Shown: positions 33,840-43,860, counted from the first letter of the stretch. The stretch: DNA of 64,000 nt from JAVBNH01 sp031551635 (GCA_031551635.1 JAVBNH010000019.1:68948-132947); one strand, 5' to 3'. The notes: generated by a model not told the origin, from the letters alone. Numbers and translations are program-made.

Positions 33840-34667
33840 TTATTTATATAGCTTTGTATCCTGAATAAGTGTCTCAAGCTCGCGGATGGCATCCATATTA
33901 TTGATGTCATTAACGTCAAAGGAGCTGAGCTTCGCTATTTCCAGCACAAGCGCGTCAAGCTTTATAAGCATGTTTTCGTTAATGTCAACAGCTTTTTTTG
34001 CGTAGTCTAGATATTCGTTATAAATACCGAGCCTTGATTTTGTCACCTCGTCATTGCCAGAACCCATGGCATAGCTCCGGTGAAGGAGGCTCTCATACTC
34101 CTCCTCATCAAAGGAAATAAGCCTTGTGACGAGGCTTCTTGTGTTGAAAATTATTATTTTTTCGATATTGTCTATTACCGAGGTAAACTTTGAATAGCTC
34201 ATTTCGGAATCCGAAAAACGCTCGAGAAGACTGCCGGTAATTGTAGCTTTTTTACGCTTAAAACGGTCACTCTGAGCAATCATTGCCGATAGATTCGGCG
34301 CGAAGGTCTTTGATTTTGTGGTCTTAATGTATTGCTCGCAGGCTTCGGCGCATTCGTCAAGCGTTTTCATATCACCCGGCTTGATTTCCTGCCGCTCTTG
34401 AGGAATTCCGAACTTCTGCTTGTCAACACGATTTCTGAGCTGCTTTAAATATCCTGCTATAATTTTGATGTTTCCGTAGAAAAAAATTAAAATGCTAACC
34501 ATAATCGCGGTCATGAAAAGCGAAACAAAGAGATGCCTTTCCCTGAAGCCTTCTATGCTCATTAAAACAATAAAAAGTCCTAGAATGTCGGCAAGCATAA
34601 TGCCGTTGAACCTTAAAAGCTTTTTATTGATTTTGTTATTTTTGCCCTTTTTTATATTCCTGTCCAT
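33840..34667 (-). CDS. Membrane protein in the telA operon (XpaC-like position)
   Basis: 275 residues from the ATG with GGAGG 5 bp upstream. Two membrane helices lie near the N-terminus (about 20-40 and 48-68), then a helical cytosolic domain (KTLDECAEACEQYIKTTKSK, NIEKIIIFNTRSLVTRLISFDEEEY, LDALVLEIAKLSS). In other Firmicutes the gene before telA encodes XpaC, a membrane protein with the same general shape; the sequence similarity is weak, so I assign it by context. First gene of the operon. Confidence 0.65.
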   Translation of the reverse strand: MDRNIKKGKNNKINKKLLRFNGIMLADILGLFIVLMSIEGFRERHLFVSLFMTAIMVSILIFFYGNIKIIAGYLKQLRNRVDKQKFGIPQERQEIKPGDMKTLDECAEACEQYIKTTKSKTFAPNLSAMIAQSDRFKRKKATITGSLLERFSDSEMSYSKFTSVIDNIEKIIIFNTRSLVTRLISFDEEEYESLLHRSYAMGSGNDEVTKSRLGIYNEYLDYAKKAVDINENMLIKLDALVLEIAKLSSFDVNDINNMDAIRELETLIQDTKLYK

Positions 34668-34875
34668 TGCGACCTCCGAAAGCATTAATATAAGTATTTT
34701 ATCATACCTGCAATAATAAAACAAGTATTTATAAATAGATTTTTATAGAGAAGCTGCCTGTTATAATTATTTTTCATAAAAATATTTGTTGCATTTTTCC
34801 AAAATAAAACAATATTGGAAGCTAAAAACTATATAATGTAATGGAATATACATTTTTACTAAGGGAGTGCTGAAT

Positions 34876-36930
34876 ATGACCTTTGACGAGGCTCTCAGGC
34901 GTTATCATGACGGCGAAAATATAGAAATGCTTGCCGCAGCGATTGTATCGGAGATGAGCATAAAGGAAAAGCTGTATATGGTCGGTGGTCACCACAACCG
35001 ATTGAGGGATATTGTAAAGCACGGCAGGGCATATAACGCCGAGCCTATACACGCGAGCGGCTGCAAACGCCTCGGTGTGCCGGATATTCGCTTTGCGGAC
35101 GGACCTCGCGGAATAGTCTGTGCTAATAATACCTGCTTTCCAGTCACCGTGGCGAGGGGCGCTTCCTTCGACACTGAGCTTGAAAGAAAAATCGGCAGGG
35201 CAATAGGTGAGGAGGCTGTGCTCGAAAACGCCAACTTTTTCGGCGGGGTGTGCATCAATCTTCTGCGGCATCCCGCATGGGGAAGAGCTCAGGAGAGCTA
35301 CGGCGAAGACACTGTTCTGCTGGGGAAAATGGGCGCGGCGCTGACAGAGGGCGTTCAGGAAAACGGTGTTATCGCCTGTGTCAAGCATTTCGCGCTCAAC
35401 AGCATCGAAAATCTGCGTTTCAAGGTAGATGTAACGGCTGATGAGCGTACCCTGCGCGAGGTTTATCTGCCGCATTTCAAGAGCAGTATAGACGCGGGCG
35501 CCGGGAGCGTGATGGGCGCCTATAATAAATTCAGGGGCAGTCACTGCTGTGAAAACAGAGAGCTGCTGACGAAAATTCTCCGCAATGAATGGGGCTTTGA
35601 GGGCTTTACCATCTCCGATTTCACCTTCGGCGTGCGTGAGGGTAAAAAGGCCATTAAAAGCGGTCTAGATATTGAAATGCCGAACACGAATCATTACGGC
35701 AGGGAGCTTCGCGAATATGTTAAAAGCGACGAATCCGCCCTTGTTTATGTCGAAAAATCCGCCGTGAATATAATAAAAACCTTACTGCGATTTACTTCAG
35801 TTTATAACCAAAAGCGTCAGACATTAAAGAGTGAAATACGCTCAGAGCATGCAAATCTTGCGCGTGAAGCCGCCGAAGCGAGCATGGTTCTTTTAAAGAA
35901 CAACGACATTTTGCCGCTTGATATAAATAAAATAAAAACCGTTGCTGTGGCGGGACGCTTTGCAAACACAGCGAACATCGGTGACAAGGGCAGCAGCTCG
36001 GTTTTTCCGAAATACACCGTCACACCCTTTGAGGGCATCAAAAACTATTGCGGTGACAATGCAGAGGTCATATGCGCCGCCGGTGACAAAGAAGCACTGC
36101 TGGCAGCGAAAAGAGCCGATGTTGTCATAGTCGCCGTGGGACTTGACTATAACGATGAGGGCGAATTTACTCCGAATTTCGATTACCAGACCGGCATCAC
36201 TCTCAGCGGCGACAGAAAATCGCTGAGGATTCGCAGGGAGGACGCAAAGCTTATCAAAAAGCTGAGCAAAATCAATAAAAACATTGTCGTGACACTCACC
36301 TGCGGCAGCGCGCTGCTTATTGATGAATGGGAAAAATATGCAGGCGCAGTAATGCTTCAATGGTATCCGGGAATGGAGGGCGGTAACGCTCTCGCAGGGC
36401 TGCTTTTCGGTCAGTGCAGTCCCTCGGGGAAGCTGCCTTTTACCGTCGCACAGTGCGAGAGCGATTATCCGCGCTTCCTATATCGGGAGGATGGAAGGCT
36501 ACAAATAAACTATGGCTATTATCACGGTTATACTCTGCTTGACAAAAAAGGGAAGAATGCGGCATATCCCTTCGGCTTCGGGCTTTCCTATACCGAATTT
36601 TCCCACAGCGATTTAAACTGCCGATTGGAAAATGACAAAATAATAGTGAATTTCAAGCTGAAAAACATCGGAAACTGTTGCGGAAGCGAGGTTTCGCAGG
36701 TGTATTTCGGCTCAAAAAATTCTGTTTTTGAGCGCCCGGTGAAGCAGTTAAAGGCCTTCACAAAAACCAGTCTGCAGCCGGGTGAACAGAGGGAAATAAC
36801 ACTCGAAATCCCCGTTTGTGAGCTGAGTTTTTATAATCCGGAAACGAAAAAATATACACCCGACCGCGTCTACTCAGCTTATCTCAGCGGCGACGGTAAA
36901 AGCTTCCTGAGCACTGATATAAAGCTATGA
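34876..36930 (+). CDS. Glycoside hydrolase family 3 (beta-glucosidase type)
   Basis: 684 residues. The GH3 N-terminal barrel includes RLGVPDIRFADGPRGI, INLLRHPAWGRAQESYGEDTVLLGKMGAAL and CVKHFALNSIE; the nucleophile Asp is in GFTISDFTFG. The C-terminal alpha/beta sandwich has AREAAEASMVLLKNNDILPL and a fibronectin-III-like tail (GSEVSQVYFG). No signal peptide, so it should act on imported oligosaccharides. ATG at 34876 with AAGGGAG. It is the first gene of a five-gene overlapping operon, with TATAAT at 34832-34837 upstream. Confidence 0.95.
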   Translation: MTFDEALRRYHDGENIEMLAAAIVSEMSIKEKLYMVGGHHNRLRDIVKHGRAYNAEPIHASGCKRLGVPDIRFADGPRGIVCANNTCFPVTVARGASFDTELERKIGRAIGEEAVLENANFFGGVCINLLRHPAWGRAQESYGEDTVLLGKMGAALTEGVQENGVIACVKHFALNSIENLRFKVDVTADERTLREVYLPHFKSSIDAGAGSVMGAYNKFRGSHCCENRELLTKILRNEWGFEGFTISDFTFGVREGKKAIKSGLDIEMPNTNHYGRELREYVKSDESALVYVEKSAVNIIKTLLRFTSVYNQKRQTLKSEIRSEHANLAREAAEASMVLLKNNDILPLDINKIKTVAVAGRFANTANIGDKGSSSVFPKYTVTPFEGIKNYCGDNAEVICAAGDKEALLAAKRADVVIVAVGLDYNDEGEFTPNFDYQTGITLSGDRKSLRIRREDAKLIKKLSKINKNIVVTLTCGSALLIDEWEKYAGAVMLQWYPGMEGGNALAGLLFGQCSPSGKLPFTVAQCESDYPRFLYREDGRLQINYGYYHGYTLLDKKGKNAAYPFGFGLSYTEFSHSDLNCRLENDKIIVNFKLKNIGNCCGSEVSQVYFGSKNSVFERPVKQLKAFTKTSLQPGEQREITLEIPVCELSFYNPETKKYTPDRVYSAYLSGDGKSFLSTDIKL

Positions 36931-38918
36931 GAACTGAAATGCCGAAACCGAAAAGCGGGGGCGTGAACGGAAATTACAACGAAATCCTCAGGAAAATCGC
37001 GACAGGCGAGGCTGTGAACGAGAGCGACTGGAAGATTACCGACAAAATGGTCAGGGGTATAAATGAACGCCAGGGCGGCTGCACCTTTGACTTTCAGACC
37101 GCTTTGAGAATTCTTTTAACACACAAAGAAAAGCGCGAGAATGAGGAAAAGGACGCTCAAGAGTGGGAAATTCCCCGGCGGGAATATGAAAAAATCAAAT
37201 CCGCCTTCCTCTCATACCGCTTTTTTATGACTATGCCGGGCGAGGATTCCATGGTATTGTGGTCGGAGAATCTGCAAATCCAGCTCGCGGTCAACGAGTA
37301 TTTTACCGCTTACCTCTTTGAGGGAGAGGTGTTTTCTGCCGACAAAAAAAAATCGGGCGAACACCTCAGACATGCCGAAAGCCGGATAAATATCTGGCTT
37401 AAGCAGCGATGGCTCTACGGTTTTTCGGAATGGAACTCCCCTACATATTATGTTGAAGACATCTCGCCGCTCTGCCTGATTATCGATTTTTTTCCTTGCG
37501 AAAAAACACGGGAGAGGGCGAAAATCATACTCGATTTACTGCTTTATGACATTGCCGTCGGACAGTTCAGGGGGATTTTTTCATCGACTTCCGGTCGTTG
37601 TTACCCGAACGGCAGGAAAATTGCCGAGCTTGACAAGCTTGACGGTGAAAACCGCATGAGCCTTTACAACTCGATAGGAAGCATTATTGACGAGCTTGTT
37701 GATTGCAGCGATGACCTACTGAGTAAAAAAAATAATATAACGCTGAAAAAAGGCTCGCCGAACGGCATACTCGGTAATTTTAAGTATCGTAAAAAAGACG
37801 GCTACCTTGTACCTCAAGTCATAAAACTGGCGGCATCCGGAAAACTCGCGGGAGAATTTAAGACCTCGCAGGGCTTGAATCTGTATGAGCTCAAAGAAAA
37901 AAACCTAATCGGGCAGGGCGACGCTCAGATTATGCAGCAGTGGGCGATGGAATCCTTCACAAACCCTGAAACCCTCAAAAATACCATTAAATATTGCCGC
38001 AAAAACAATCTTTTTAACAACGCTAATTTTCGTGAGCTGAAGTATTTTAATCTTCCTCTGCTGCACTCCTCACCGCTGCTTCCGGCACTTTCGAAAAAGC
38101 TGAACCTCTTTACAAACGGCATTGTCCTCGAACGCGCGAACACTTACACCTACAAGACAAAATACCTCCTTCAATCGACCGCGCAGATGTATTCGCCCGC
38201 CTCCCACGGCGCGCAGCAGCATATCTGGACGGTAAATTTCGCACTTTTCGCTGTGTTCGCGGCGAATCCTTATTCCCGCTATGGCACAGGCGGTTATTGG
38301 ACGGGTGACGGAGTAAAACCCTATGCGGCGCAGGACAGAAATATAACCCTCGCGCTTTATGACACAAGGGTTAAGGGCGTGAAAATCCGCAAAATAAACG
38401 ACTATACCCACGCTTATTTCCCTGCCGCGCTTTTTGATAAAACCGATGAGGCAATGCTTTGCGAGGGTATGATTTTCGGGGAGATAAACGGTGCTTTTAT
38501 CGCGCTAATAACAAAAAATCCACTTGAGTTTCTCGCGGAAGAAATGCGGGTAGATAAAACGGATTTTAGGCACAACCTTGTGCAAAAGGGCAGCGTAACT
38601 TACTGGATTTGCGAAACTAGTGACTGCGAAAATGAGACCTTTGACTGCTTTAAAAAGCGTATTATGCAAAATAAAGTCGAATTTGACGGTAAAGCTCTCA
38701 GTTATTATTCCTCAAACAAAAAATACACACTCAGCAAAGCACAGACTTTTTCTGTGGATGATACTGTGCAAAACCTTGAGTATAAAAGGTTTGAGAGTGA
38801 TTTAATTGTGGCGCAAAGAGAGAGCGAAAAAATGTATTTTAATTATGCAGGGGAAACATTGCTGCTGGATTTTAACAAGGCTGAAAGAAAAATGAAAAGA
38901 GAGTGTTCTGATGAATAA
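36927..38918 (+). CDS. Unrecognised 663-residue protein in the GH3 operon
   Basis: 663 residues, no signal peptide. The N-terminal half is helix-rich with aromatic repeats (WSENLQIQLAVNEYFTAYLF, LYGFSEWNSPTYYVEDISPLCLIIDFF), resembling an alpha/alpha-toroid. The C-terminal half is strand-rich (YWTGDGVKPYAAQDRNITLALYD, TYWICETSD), like the toroid plus beta-sandwich layout of heparinase-type lyases. No catalytic motif is certain. It overlaps the GH3 gene by 4 bp and the LRR gene by 8 bp. Context suggests a carbohydrate-active enzyme that works with GH3 on imported oligosaccharide; this is inference. Confidence 0.6.
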   Translation: MRTEMPKPKSGGVNGNYNEILRKIATGEAVNESDWKITDKMVRGINERQGGCTFDFQTALRILLTHKEKRENEEKDAQEWEIPRREYEKIKSAFLSYRFFMTMPGEDSMVLWSENLQIQLAVNEYFTAYLFEGEVFSADKKKSGEHLRHAESRINIWLKQRWLYGFSEWNSPTYYVEDISPLCLIIDFFPCEKTRERAKIILDLLLYDIAVGQFRGIFSSTSGRCYPNGRKIAELDKLDGENRMSLYNSIGSIIDELVDCSDDLLSKKNNITLKKGSPNGILGNFKYRKKDGYLVPQVIKLAASGKLAGEFKTSQGLNLYELKEKNLIGQGDAQIMQQWAMESFTNPETLKNTIKYCRKNNLFNNANFRELKYFNLPLLHSSPLLPALSKKLNLFTNGIVLERANTYTYKTKYLLQSTAQMYSPASHGAQQHIWTVNFALFAVFAANPYSRYGTGGYWTGDGVKPYAAQDRNITLALYDTRVKGVKIRKINDYTHAYFPAALFDKTDEAMLCEGMIFGEINGAFIALITKNPLEFLAEEMRVDKTDFRHNLVQKGSVTYWICETSDCENETFDCFKKRIMQNKVEFDGKALSYYSSNKKYTLSKAQTFSVDDTVQNLEYKRFESDLIVAQRESEKMYFNYAGETLLLDFNKAERKMKRECSDE

Positions 38919-39852
38919 GGGGAATTTACTTAAAAAAATCCTTCTCGGTGTGCTTATCGCCTCATTTGTAGCTGGAAGCATCACTTTTACAATTTGGAAC
39001 AGACTGAAGACCACTGAGCTTGAGCTGAAATATGAGGAGGTCGAAGGCGAACTGCATGTGAATAAATATTACAGCACCTCCGCAGACAGAGCTCTTGTTA
39101 TTCCCGATACTGCAGTGAATGAGGACGGCGAAACTCTTCCGATTACCGCACTGGGGGAGTTTTCAGTTTCAAATTCCGGCTATCTGGAGGAGCTTTTTAT
39201 CGGTGCGAACATCAAAGCCATTCATGCGTGGGCGATTACGAACTGCGAAAGGCTCAGTAAAATCACAGTTGACGAAAACAATCCCTATTTTACCTCAAAA
39301 GACGGCGTTCTTTATAATAAGGACATGAGTGTACTGCTCTGTTATCCTAACATGTGCTTTTATGAATTCGAATGTGATGAAAACGGTGCGATAAAAAGGG
39401 ACAGCAATAATGTAAGAATCGCAGAAAAAAATGAGCACAACGGTGTTTTCGCCCTTCCCGACAGCATTAATACAATCGGCGAAAACGCTTTTTATAAATG
39501 CTCAAAGCTTACAAAAATAGAATTCACCGAAAACCTCAGGGACATTAAGGAGAAGGCATTTTTTAAATGCAAGGGACTGAAAAGCATTGAGCTTAAAGAG
39601 GGAATAAAGAATATCGGTGTTGATGCCTTCGCTTTTTGTGACAATGCCGAGGGGGAAATACGAATTCCCTCAAGCTGCGAAAAAATCGGAAAATATGCTT
39701 TTTTCAGCAATTCAAGCCTTGTTTCGCAGGTTTTAATTGAAGCTCCGGAGGGGCACATACTGCTTGACGAATCCTGGCTGCCTAACAAAAAAGGCACAAA
39801 CGGCAAGCCTGTCGCATTCAGCTATACAGTAAAAAGTGAGGGGGTACAATAA
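38911..39852 (+). CDS. Membrane-anchored leucine-rich-repeat (BspA type) protein
   Basis: 313 residues. One N-terminal membrane helix (about 9-30). LRR_5-type repeats follow: VSNSGYLEELFIGANIKAI, ITNCERLSKITVD, INTIGENAFYKCSKLTKIEF, IKEKAFFKCKGLKSIELKEG, IGVDAFAFCDNAEGEIRIP and IGKYAFFSNSSL. Such proteins bind surface or extracellular ligands. Its position between an intracellular enzyme and the transporter suggests it aids substrate capture. The TAA stop overlaps the next ATG (TAATG). Confidence 0.88.
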   Translation: MNKGNLLKKILLGVLIASFVAGSITFTIWNRLKTTELELKYEEVEGELHVNKYYSTSADRALVIPDTAVNEDGETLPITALGEFSVSNSGYLEELFIGANIKAIHAWAITNCERLSKITVDENNPYFTSKDGVLYNKDMSVLLCYPNMCFYEFECDENGAIKRDSNNVRIAEKNEHNGVFALPDSINTIGENAFYKCSKLTKIEFTENLRDIKEKAFFKCKGLKSIELKEGIKNIGVDAFAFCDNAEGEIRIPSSCEKIGKYAFFSNSSLVSQVLIEAPEGHILLDESWLPNKKGTNGKPVAFSYTVKSEGVQ

Positions 39853-41516
39853 TGGCAAAGAGAAGCTTGGGCGGACTTATCAGGGGCTTTTGGGGCGACG
39901 CGAAAAAATTCTGGAACATTCCGCGTGAGGGCGAATATCTCTCAAACAAGGAATTTGTCATTTTTTGCAGCGGCTGGGCGGCGAGCGATTCGGTGAGCAC
40001 AGTGCTCAACCATGTTTCCTTTACTGCGACCTGCTTCCTTGTCGGTTCGATTTACGGCATCAGCTTCCAGCATATCTTTATGATAGGCGTAATCGGTCTG
40101 CCCTTCGGCTATATCTGGGGTCCGCTGAATATGATTATTACCGACAATCTCGGCAACCCTCCGAAAAAAACGATGCAGTTTATAAAAATTGTCAGGGTGA
40201 TATTTATTGCCGCGGGTATTGTGATGTTTTTCGTGCCGCAGGAGCCATTTGAGAACATTGTCCCCGGCTTGCCGCGTATACTCTCAGTTATACTGCTAAT
40301 AAACCCGCTGTCAAATATCTACAGCACCTTCATCTACCGCTGGCTCTCCCCCCGCTTCGGCAAATACCGTCCGTGGGTCATTTCCGGCATGCTTCCGAGC
40401 TTCGCAATGCTGCTTGTCATGGTCTTTTTTCCCTTCAATGATATTCCTTATTATGACAGGCTCTGGGCGATTTTCCTTGTTTTCAAGCTCTATGATATTT
40501 TCAGCAGCTACCATAAACAGGTTCAGAATATAACCAATCTCGTCTCCCCGAACAGCCACGAACGCCTCAAGCTTATGAGCTACGGCGATTTTATTGCGGG
40601 AGCTTTTCCTGCTGTTATCAATGTCGCGCTGCCGGCACTCGCTATGTATACGGGGGGAATGAACTCTCTGCAAACCTTCCGCGTCGTCATTCCCGCCTTC
40701 GTTCTCGTGTTTGCTCCCTTCACCCTGATTATGGCATTCAAGGTGAAGGAAAGGGTAATTCTTCCAAAGAACGACAAGCCTGACGTGAAGATGTTTGAGG
40801 GCTTCAAGGAGGTTCTCAAAAATAAATATTTCTGGATTTTCAATTTCCTCACCCTCTTCCTCGACCTTGATAACGGAGTTGTAAACATTGCCCAGATTAT
40901 TTTCGTCTATTCGCTCAGGAAGGACTGGATTCTCGGACTGTATACAACAATTCTGACCTCCGCCGCTCTGCCCGGTCAGCTTTTAACGCCGACACTTGTG
41001 AAAAAATTCGGCAAGAAAAAGATTTTTCTCGCCGGGAGATTTGCGACGGTAATCGAGCTGATGATTAGCTTTTACGCGGTCAGTACGAATAATATTATCC
41101 TCTTTTTTATAGCCGCTTATCTCGGTTACATATTCAACAGCGCCAGCGTCATGTCACGCCGTGCGATGATTCCGGATATCTGGGACTATCAGCAGTGGAT
41201 GAGCGGCAAGCGGCTTGAGGGTTGCTCGGGCATTTTCGGGATGGTTTTTTCACCCTTCACGACGATTATAACGATGACCGTGCCCGCCGTCTACGCCGCT
41301 ATCGGCTTCACCTCGGACTGGGATATTATGTTCAGCGACTTCTACCGCGGTAAGGTTTTTCAGTCAACTGTCATAATGGTTCTTGTCTCGACCGTGCTGT
41401 CGATTCTGCCCTTCTTCTTCTATGACCTGACCGACGAAAAGCACAAAAAAATTATTGAGGACTTGAAAGAAAGAGCGAAAGAATCGGAGGAGCTGCTTAA
41501 TGAAGAAAACAGCTGA
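39852..41516 (+). CDS. Sugar symporter of the GPH (glycoside-pentoside-hexuronide) family
   Basis: 554 residues with about 12 membrane helices (for example ATCFLVGSIYGISFQHIFMIG, AFVLVFAPFTLIMAFKVKE, LFFIAAYLGYIFNSASVMSR). PDIWDYQQWMSGKRLEGCSGI resembles the conserved late region of GPH carriers such as MelB/XylP-type. It should import oligosaccharides or glycosides with Na+ or H+. Central in the GH3 operon, overlapping the genes on both sides, so it is the probable uptake system of the locus. Larger than the 450-500 norm, with an extended N-terminus. Confidence 0.85.
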   Translation: MAKRSLGGLIRGFWGDAKKFWNIPREGEYLSNKEFVIFCSGWAASDSVSTVLNHVSFTATCFLVGSIYGISFQHIFMIGVIGLPFGYIWGPLNMIITDNLGNPPKKTMQFIKIVRVIFIAAGIVMFFVPQEPFENIVPGLPRILSVILLINPLSNIYSTFIYRWLSPRFGKYRPWVISGMLPSFAMLLVMVFFPFNDIPYYDRLWAIFLVFKLYDIFSSYHKQVQNITNLVSPNSHERLKLMSYGDFIAGAFPAVINVALPALAMYTGGMNSLQTFRVVIPAFVLVFAPFTLIMAFKVKERVILPKNDKPDVKMFEGFKEVLKNKYFWIFNFLTLFLDLDNGVVNIAQIIFVYSLRKDWILGLYTTILTSAALPGQLLTPTLVKKFGKKKIFLAGRFATVIELMISFYAVSTNNIILFFIAAYLGYIFNSASVMSRRAMIPDIWDYQQWMSGKRLEGCSGIFGMVFSPFTTIITMTVPAVYAAIGFTSDWDIMFSDFYRGKVFQSTVIMVLVSTVLSILPFFFYDLTDEKHKKIIEDLKERAKESEELLNEENS

Positions 41517-43296
41517 GGAGCTATATTTTGATGTCATTGTCGTCGGCGGAGGTATGTCGGGCATCTGCGCGGCAATAGCCTCGGCTCGAGGCGGTGCGAA
41601 AACCGCGCTCATACAAAACCGCCCTGTTCTCGGCGGCAACGCAAGCTCCGAGGTGCGCCTGCACATCTGCGGGGGCGACCACCACGGCAGCCATGCGAAC
41701 TGCCGCGAAACCGGAATCCTTGATGAAATCCTTTCGATAAACAAAGCCCGCAACCCGCTGCACTCCTACCCTATATGGGACGGCGTGCTCTATGAGGTCT
41801 GCGCATTTGAGCCGAATTTAAGCCTGTTTCTGAACACGCATATGACACAGGTTGAAACTGAAAATAAAAAAATTGTTTCAGTGAGTGCCTGCCAGCTGAC
41901 CAGTGAGCGCGAATTCATTTTCTTCGCAAATCTTTTCATTGATGCGACCGGTGACGGAACTCTTGGGGCGAAAAGCGGCGCGCTGTTCATGTACGGCAGG
42001 GAGGACAAAACCGCCTTCGGTGAGGAAAACGCACCTGACACGGCGGACAGCTGCACCATGGGCAGCTCGCTGATGTTCACCGCCCGTGACACCGGAAAGC
42101 TGGTAAAATTTATTAAACCGAAATGGGCGAACACCTACAGCGAGGAGGATTTGATAAACAGGAATCACTCCGGCATTACTTCTGGCTACTGGTGGATTGA
42201 GCTTGGCGGCAAAGATAGCAGCACGATTACCGACGCCGAAAATATCCGCGACGAGCTACTAAAAGCAATTTACGGCGTTTGGGATCACATCAAAAACGGC
42301 GGGGAGCATGGCGCCGATAATTACGAGCTTGACTGGATGGCGTTTCTGCCCGGTAAAAGGGAGAGCCGCCGGCTTCTGGGGGAATATGTTCTGTGCGAGA
42401 GCGACTGCGTTAAGCCCCGCGGTTTTGAAGATAGCATAGCCTACGGCGGCTGGCCCCTTGACCTGCATGTAGCCGGAGGCATCGGCACACCTGAGGAAAG
42501 TCCGACAAAATTTATTTATCTCGATGATATTTACCCCATTCCCTACCGCTCAATTTATTCGAAAAATATTGATAATCTCTTTCTTGCCGGGCGTGCAATA
42601 AGCGTTTCTCATGTCGCCTTCGCCTCGACAAGGGTCATGGGCACCTGCGCGATAATAGGGCAGGCGGCAGGTACGGCGGCGGCAATATGTATAAAAGAAA
42701 AAATACTGCCGTGCATGCTGAAAAATCATATCAGCGTGTTGCAGCAGCAATTACTAAAGGACGACTGTTTTATACCGGGAGTGATAAATGAGGATTCGCG
42801 CGACCTTGCCCGCATCGCGAAGATTTCCTCAAGCGGCTGCGCGGAAGGCTGCGAGCCTGAAAAAGTTATAAATGGTGTCGCGCGTTCGCAAAAGGGCAAC
42901 GCAAACTGCTACCTTTCGCCCTCCTTGAACACGGGAGAGCAATGGATAAAGCTGAAATTCACGCAAGCGGTAAAAATAAGTGAGCTGCACTTGAAATTTG
43001 AAAACAATCTGCAAAGAGAGCAGACGATTTCAATCTCCCGCCATGTGATAAGCAAGCAGCTTCCGGTGGTTTCGCCGGAGCTTGTGAAGGACTACAGAAT
43101 CGAATTATATAAGGATGGCGGGAAGGTCTTTACAAAAAAAACATGTGATAATATTTTCCGTTTCAACAAAACAATCCTTGAAACTCCCATACTAGCCGAC
43201 AGTATAAAAATCATTCTGCTCGGCACAAATTATAACGCGGACTATGAAGAAAACAAGGAAAACCGCGCGAAAATTTTTGAGGTGAGGGTTTATTAG
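41500..43296 (+). CDS. FAD-dependent oxidoreductase (FAD_oxidored family) with C-terminal sandwich domain
   Basis: 598 residues. The Rossmann FAD motif is VIVVGGGMSGICAAIASARGGA and the second motif LGGNASSEVRLHICGGDHHG, characteristic of the PF12831 group. LAGRAISVSHVAFASTRVMGTCAIIGQAAGTAA is the C-terminal FAD-binding part. Residues about 445-598 form a beta-sandwich resembling F5/8-type binding domains (CEPEKVINGVARSQKGNANCY, EQWIKLKFTQAVKISELHLKF). Soluble; probably oxidises a sugar or sugar-derived ring. It overlaps the transporter gene by 17 bp and is last in the operon. Confidence 0.9.
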   Translation: MKKTAEELYFDVIVVGGGMSGICAAIASARGGAKTALIQNRPVLGGNASSEVRLHICGGDHHGSHANCRETGILDEILSINKARNPLHSYPIWDGVLYEVCAFEPNLSLFLNTHMTQVETENKKIVSVSACQLTSEREFIFFANLFIDATGDGTLGAKSGALFMYGREDKTAFGEENAPDTADSCTMGSSLMFTARDTGKLVKFIKPKWANTYSEEDLINRNHSGITSGYWWIELGGKDSSTITDAENIRDELLKAIYGVWDHIKNGGEHGADNYELDWMAFLPGKRESRRLLGEYVLCESDCVKPRGFEDSIAYGGWPLDLHVAGGIGTPEESPTKFIYLDDIYPIPYRSIYSKNIDNLFLAGRAISVSHVAFASTRVMGTCAIIGQAAGTAAAICIKEKILPCMLKNHISVLQQQLLKDDCFIPGVINEDSRDLARIAKISSSGCAEGCEPEKVINGVARSQKGNANCYLSPSLNTGEQWIKLKFTQAVKISELHLKFENNLQREQTISISRHVISKQLPVVSPELVKDYRIELYKDGGKVFTKKTCDNIFRFNKTILETPILADSIKIILLGTNYNADYEENKENRAKIFEVRVY

Positions 43297-43338
43297 GTAG
43301 ATTACAGTAATTAATAAAGAATGGAGAGAATCAAAAGA

Positions 43339-43797
43339 ATGAACATTAAAGCGTTAAGCGTTTCGGAAATTATTCCGGCTCTGGAGATAGCAAAGCGGGC
43401 GTTTGATTTATTTATCGCACCAGATTATTCCACAGAGGGGATAACAACTTTTTATAATTTTATATCAGCTGAAAATATAAAGAATAAACTTGCGAGTGGT
43501 AATTTTTTCATTTGGGGAGCGCTCGAGAAGGAAATAATGACAGGCGTCGTCGCCGTACGCGATAAAAATCATATTTCCCTGTTTTCGGTTGCTCCTGAGT
43601 TCCACGGCAGGGGTATAGGCAGGGAGCTGATGGAAACGGCTTTTGCATTTGTCCGCGCCCAGGAGCTGACATTTGTCACGGTGAACGCCTCGAGATATGC
43701 AGTACCAGTCTATAAAAAGCTTGGCTTCCGCTGCACGGACGAGGAACAAACCGCCGACGGTATGAGCTTTACGCCGATGAAAGCATTATTACATTAA
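43339..43797 (+). CDS. GNAT acetyltransferase
   Basis: 152 residues from the ATG preceded by GGAGAG (9 bp); an upstream ATG at 43321 contains that ribosome site. Motif A is SVAPEFHGRGIGRELMETAF (QxxGxG/A type HGRGIG) and motif B VTVNASRYAVPVYKKLGF, so the acetyl-CoA site is intact. Substrate unknown. It follows the sugar operon by 42 bp and may be read through from it. Confidence 0.9.
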   Translation: MNIKALSVSEIIPALEIAKRAFDLFIAPDYSTEGITTFYNFISAENIKNKLASGNFFIWGALEKEIMTGVVAVRDKNHISLFSVAPEFHGRGIGRELMETAFAFVRAQELTFVTVNASRYAVPVYKKLGFRCTDEEQTADGMSFTPMKALLH

Positions 43798-43825
43798 AGA
43801 ACTAATAAATAAAGAGAAAAAATGC

Positions 43826-43854
43826 TTGACAAGCGCAAATTGTCGTGCTATAAT
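43826..43854 (+). promoter_or_regulatory. Consensus promoter for the tRNA-Tyr transcript
   Basis: TTGACA (43826-43831), 17 bp, TATAAT (43849-43854) with an extended -10 (TGC). It lies about 130 bp upstream of the tRNA. Confidence 0.9.
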
Positions 43855-43860
43855 ACAATC

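Noticed and set aside
34822..35544. 240-codon antisense ORF at the start of the GH3 gene
   Set aside because: It covers the GH3 coding region in reverse and ends in AT-rich intergenic DNA; no protein family features.
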